Virus record (IMG/VR): IMGVR_UViG_3300030102_002950
Span: 1 to 41,336 of that record
Origin: a virus
Strand: one strand, 5' to 3'
DNA: 41,336 nucleotides
Below the pieces are notes generated by a model, which searched no databases, had not been told where the DNA came from, and saw only the letters and a list, made by a program, of their open reading frames with translations. The position numbers were made by a program, and so were the translations under genes. Positions 39,639 through 41,336 of this stretch are shown piece after piece. The number at the start of each line of letters is the position of its first letter. Positions within the stretch are counted from its first letter, which is position 1.

Positions 39639-40507
39639 TGGAAGAATTTGAAAACCATATGTCAGGTTTAACTGAAGAAGAACTAGCAGAATGGTATGGA
39701 GAAAAATATGGTAAAGATTATATTACTGATACTAAAACTATGACATCTGCACAAATAGATGAAATAAAAAAATTATATACAGTAGATGTAGCACAATCAT
39801 TTGTAGATGTAGGAGATAATGATACAATATCTCAATCTGCTAGAGAATGGTTAAATAATAATACATCAAGAGGCGTAGACCCTTCTGCACAAACTGATGA
39901 CACATTGTTATCTTTAAGTGAACAAGACGAAGTTATACAAAGAAATAAAGATTTTGATTTAGAAAAAGCTTTAACTGATGATGAAATATTTATGAGAGAT
40001 GTACAACCTGATATTGACGATTATTATGCAGATTTAGCAGCAAGAGAACCTACTGATGAAATGATAAATTCTTATTATGAAGCACAATCTTCAGCAGACC
40101 AAGCAATGATTGATGATTATTATGACAATTTAATTGATGATACACAAAACATTAAAGTAGCAGACACTCCAGTTACAGGTAAAGTAATTAAACAAACTAT
40201 AAAAAATAGATTAAAAAGAGTTTTAATTGGTGGTATAGATGCTTTAGATTTTTATGAGTTAGGTTTAATTGGTATGGCATTAATAGAACCAGGTGTACAA
40301 AAAGCATTACAACCTATTATGCCAATGATTATTCCAGGATTTAAAGGTAAAGTAGATAGTAAAACATATGGAAAACAAGTTATAGAAAATTTACAGATGA
40401 CAGCTAAAATATCACCGACTGCAAAAGTAGCAGAAAAAATTGCTTCAATGCCTAAACAAAAAGAATATAACTCTTATAGTTGGGTAGGAAAGATGTTAGA
40501 TAGATGA
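39638..40507 (+). CDS. Hypothetical acidic virion protein with basic C-terminus (289 aa)
   Basis: TAATG joins it to the previous gene. Residues 1-180 are acidic and helical, with two related motifs, DDYYADLAAREPTDEMINSY and DDYYDNLIDD, suggesting a short internal repeat. Residues 190-245 contain a basic and then hydrophobic segment (IKNRLKRVLIGGIDALDFYE, LGLIGMALIEPGVQKALQPI) that may interact with membrane. The C-terminus is basic. No family recognised. Confidence 0.6.
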   Translation: MEEFENHMSGLTEEELAEWYGEKYGKDYITDTKTMTSAQIDEIKKLYTVDVAQSFVDVGDNDTISQSAREWLNNNTSRGVDPSAQTDDTLLSLSEQDEVIQRNKDFDLEKALTDDEIFMRDVQPDIDDYYADLAAREPTDEMINSYYEAQSSADQAMIDDYYDNLIDDTQNIKVADTPVTGKVIKQTIKNRLKRVLIGGIDALDFYELGLIGMALIEPGVQKALQPIMPMIIPGFKGKVDSKTYGKQVIENLQMTAKISPTAKVAEKIASMPKQKEYNSYSWVGKMLDR

Positions 40508-41336
40508 GTGAAATAACTTACGGACCTAAAGGTACACAGATAATAGTAGTTGAAGGTGCTAAAGCAGATGAAGAAGGTAATTTAACAGAAGGTGGTAGAA
40601 CTGATACTGCATACTTTATGGGGTATGAAGATGCTACTGGTACTTTCTTTTTATGGCATGTACCTGCAAATGAAGTATCTGTTGTTACTGATATAGATGA
40701 AGAACTACAACGTGGTGCTTTAAAACAAGAAATTGTTAACACATTACCTAATACTAAAGTATCTTTAAACCAATTTAATAATTTAAGTATTGGTGGACAG
40801 ATAGTATCAGCAGGTAGTTACTCAGAATTAAAATCAGATTTAGTAGATATAAGTCCTGTGCAATCGTTTATAGAAGATATGAGCATTATTGCAGACGAGT
40901 TATATTGGTGGAAAGATAGTGATTATCTAAATATAGTGCAAGAAAATTTTGCAGAAACAGGTAGCTATGAACTTAATCAAGCACAAATGGCAGAGTTTCT
41001 TACAAAATATAATTTAAGTAAAGCAGCATATAATGGTGCTATAGAAAGAGCTACTAATCCTATTGGTTATAAAGATAAAAAAGCTGAATATTTTAACGCT
41101 GTAAAAACTCAAGCTACAACATTAGGTGGAGAAATATCTGATAAAGCTGCAGAGTATATTGCAAAAAATTGGGCTAGTGGAACTTGGTCTGCAACTAAAT
41201 CATCTAATCAAGTTGTTGCTTTGTTAGACCCATTTTTTAAAATAGATAAAGACCCAAAGTTAGTTGAACTTGCAGGAGATGTTACTCCTATAAGCACTGG
41301 TGAAACTAAAGTACAATCTTTATTAAATACATATAT
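40504..41336 (+). CDS. Virion-associated protein, 5' part (runs off the window end)
   Basis: Starts in an ATGA overlap with the previous gene: MSEITYGPKGTQIIVVEGAK. Residues 1-70 form a beta-rich domain that is absent from the partial copy at the window start. From about residue 74 the protein matches that copy in frame. About eight amino-acid changes are seen between the two copies in roughly 205 residues (for example NPAQ/NQAQ, KEAY/KAAY, KNKK/KDKK). On the circular reading this and the gene at 1-1001 are one 405-aa gene. Confidence 0.8.
   Translation, partial: MSEITYGPKGTQIIVVEGAKADEEGNLTEGGRTDTAYFMGYEDATGTFFLWHVPANEVSVVTDIDEELQRGALKQEIVNTLPNTKVSLNQFNNLSIGGQIVSAGSYSELKSDLVDISPVQSFIEDMSIIADELYWWKDSDYLNIVQENFAETGSYELNQAQMAEFLTKYNLSKAAYNGAIERATNPIGYKDKKAEYFNAVKTQATTLGGEISDKAAEYIAKNWASGTWSATKSSNQVVALLDPFFKIDKDPKLVELAGDVTPISTGETKVQSLLNTY
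40721..41336. repeat. Right copy of the window-terminal repeat
   Basis: Matches bases 1-616 at a constant offset of 40,720. The first base of the match coincides with the first base of the window, so the repeat is limited by the window and its true extent is unknown. Confidence 0.9.

Overview
The window is an almost complete, AT-rich tailed-phage genome. The last 616 bases (40721-41336) repeat the first 616 in register, at an exact offset of 40,720 bases with no indels and 24 mismatches by my count. The simplest reading is a circular or circularly permuted phage genome of about 40.7 kb, read slightly more than once around, with the two passes coming from slightly different strains. Gene content and style (SU10-like capsid protein, oligo-Thr/poly-Pro surface protein, Lys-rich small proteins, TAATG/ATGA gene overlaps) resemble uncultured marine phages. 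The TTTT...VPPPP linker and an r1t-like holin candidate point weakly to an actinobacterial host. Nothing in the sequence proves the host.

Layout. Late genes run rightward from 28,999 through the window end and on from base 1 to 17,100. In order: terminase with a fused N-terminal zinc/HTH region (28999), portal (30882), two small proteins, a 1764-aa giant virion protein (33200) and helix-rich virion proteins (38487 to 1987, crossing the window ends). After these come a structured leader (1988-2191), scaffold (2192), major capsid (2709), a terminator (3758), connector and tail proteins (3807-8191), and two tandem three-gene cassettes of related beta-rich proteins (8203-11500). The block closes with small membrane proteins, a secreted Thr/Glu-rich protein (12180), a 12-aa Cys peptide (14098), a DUF5675 protein (14136), a holin candidate (15460) and a run of small Lys/Arg-rich proteins (14717-17100).

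Early or accessory genes run leftward from about 28,400 to 17,084. They include many 40-60 aa proteins, several with Cys pairs, a MoxR AAA ATPase with a VWA/HExxH partner (24290, 22394), an HTH protein and a metallophosphoesterase. They also include a Rad52-type annealing protein, two restriction-fold nuclease candidates, a lysozyme-like protein, a SET-domain protein and an HNH protein. I see no DNA polymerase, primase, helicase, integrase, separate small terminase or tape measure. This suggests a short-tailed, host-replication-dependent phage that uses recombination proteins.

The most unusual signals are non-coding. Five long intercistronic hairpins (25843-28405) share a bulged architecture, keep pairing while their sequence changes, and touch the stop codon of the preceding leftward gene in four cases. 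Other structured stretches are the scaffold leader (1988-2191), a gap rich in inverted repeats (25322-25597) and a roughly 590-base divergent region before the terminase (28406-28998), which has a cluster of TGCATA motifs. The duplicated A-B-C fibre-like cassette, the terminase fusion, the SET protein and the CCGSGCC peptide are the most interesting coding features.
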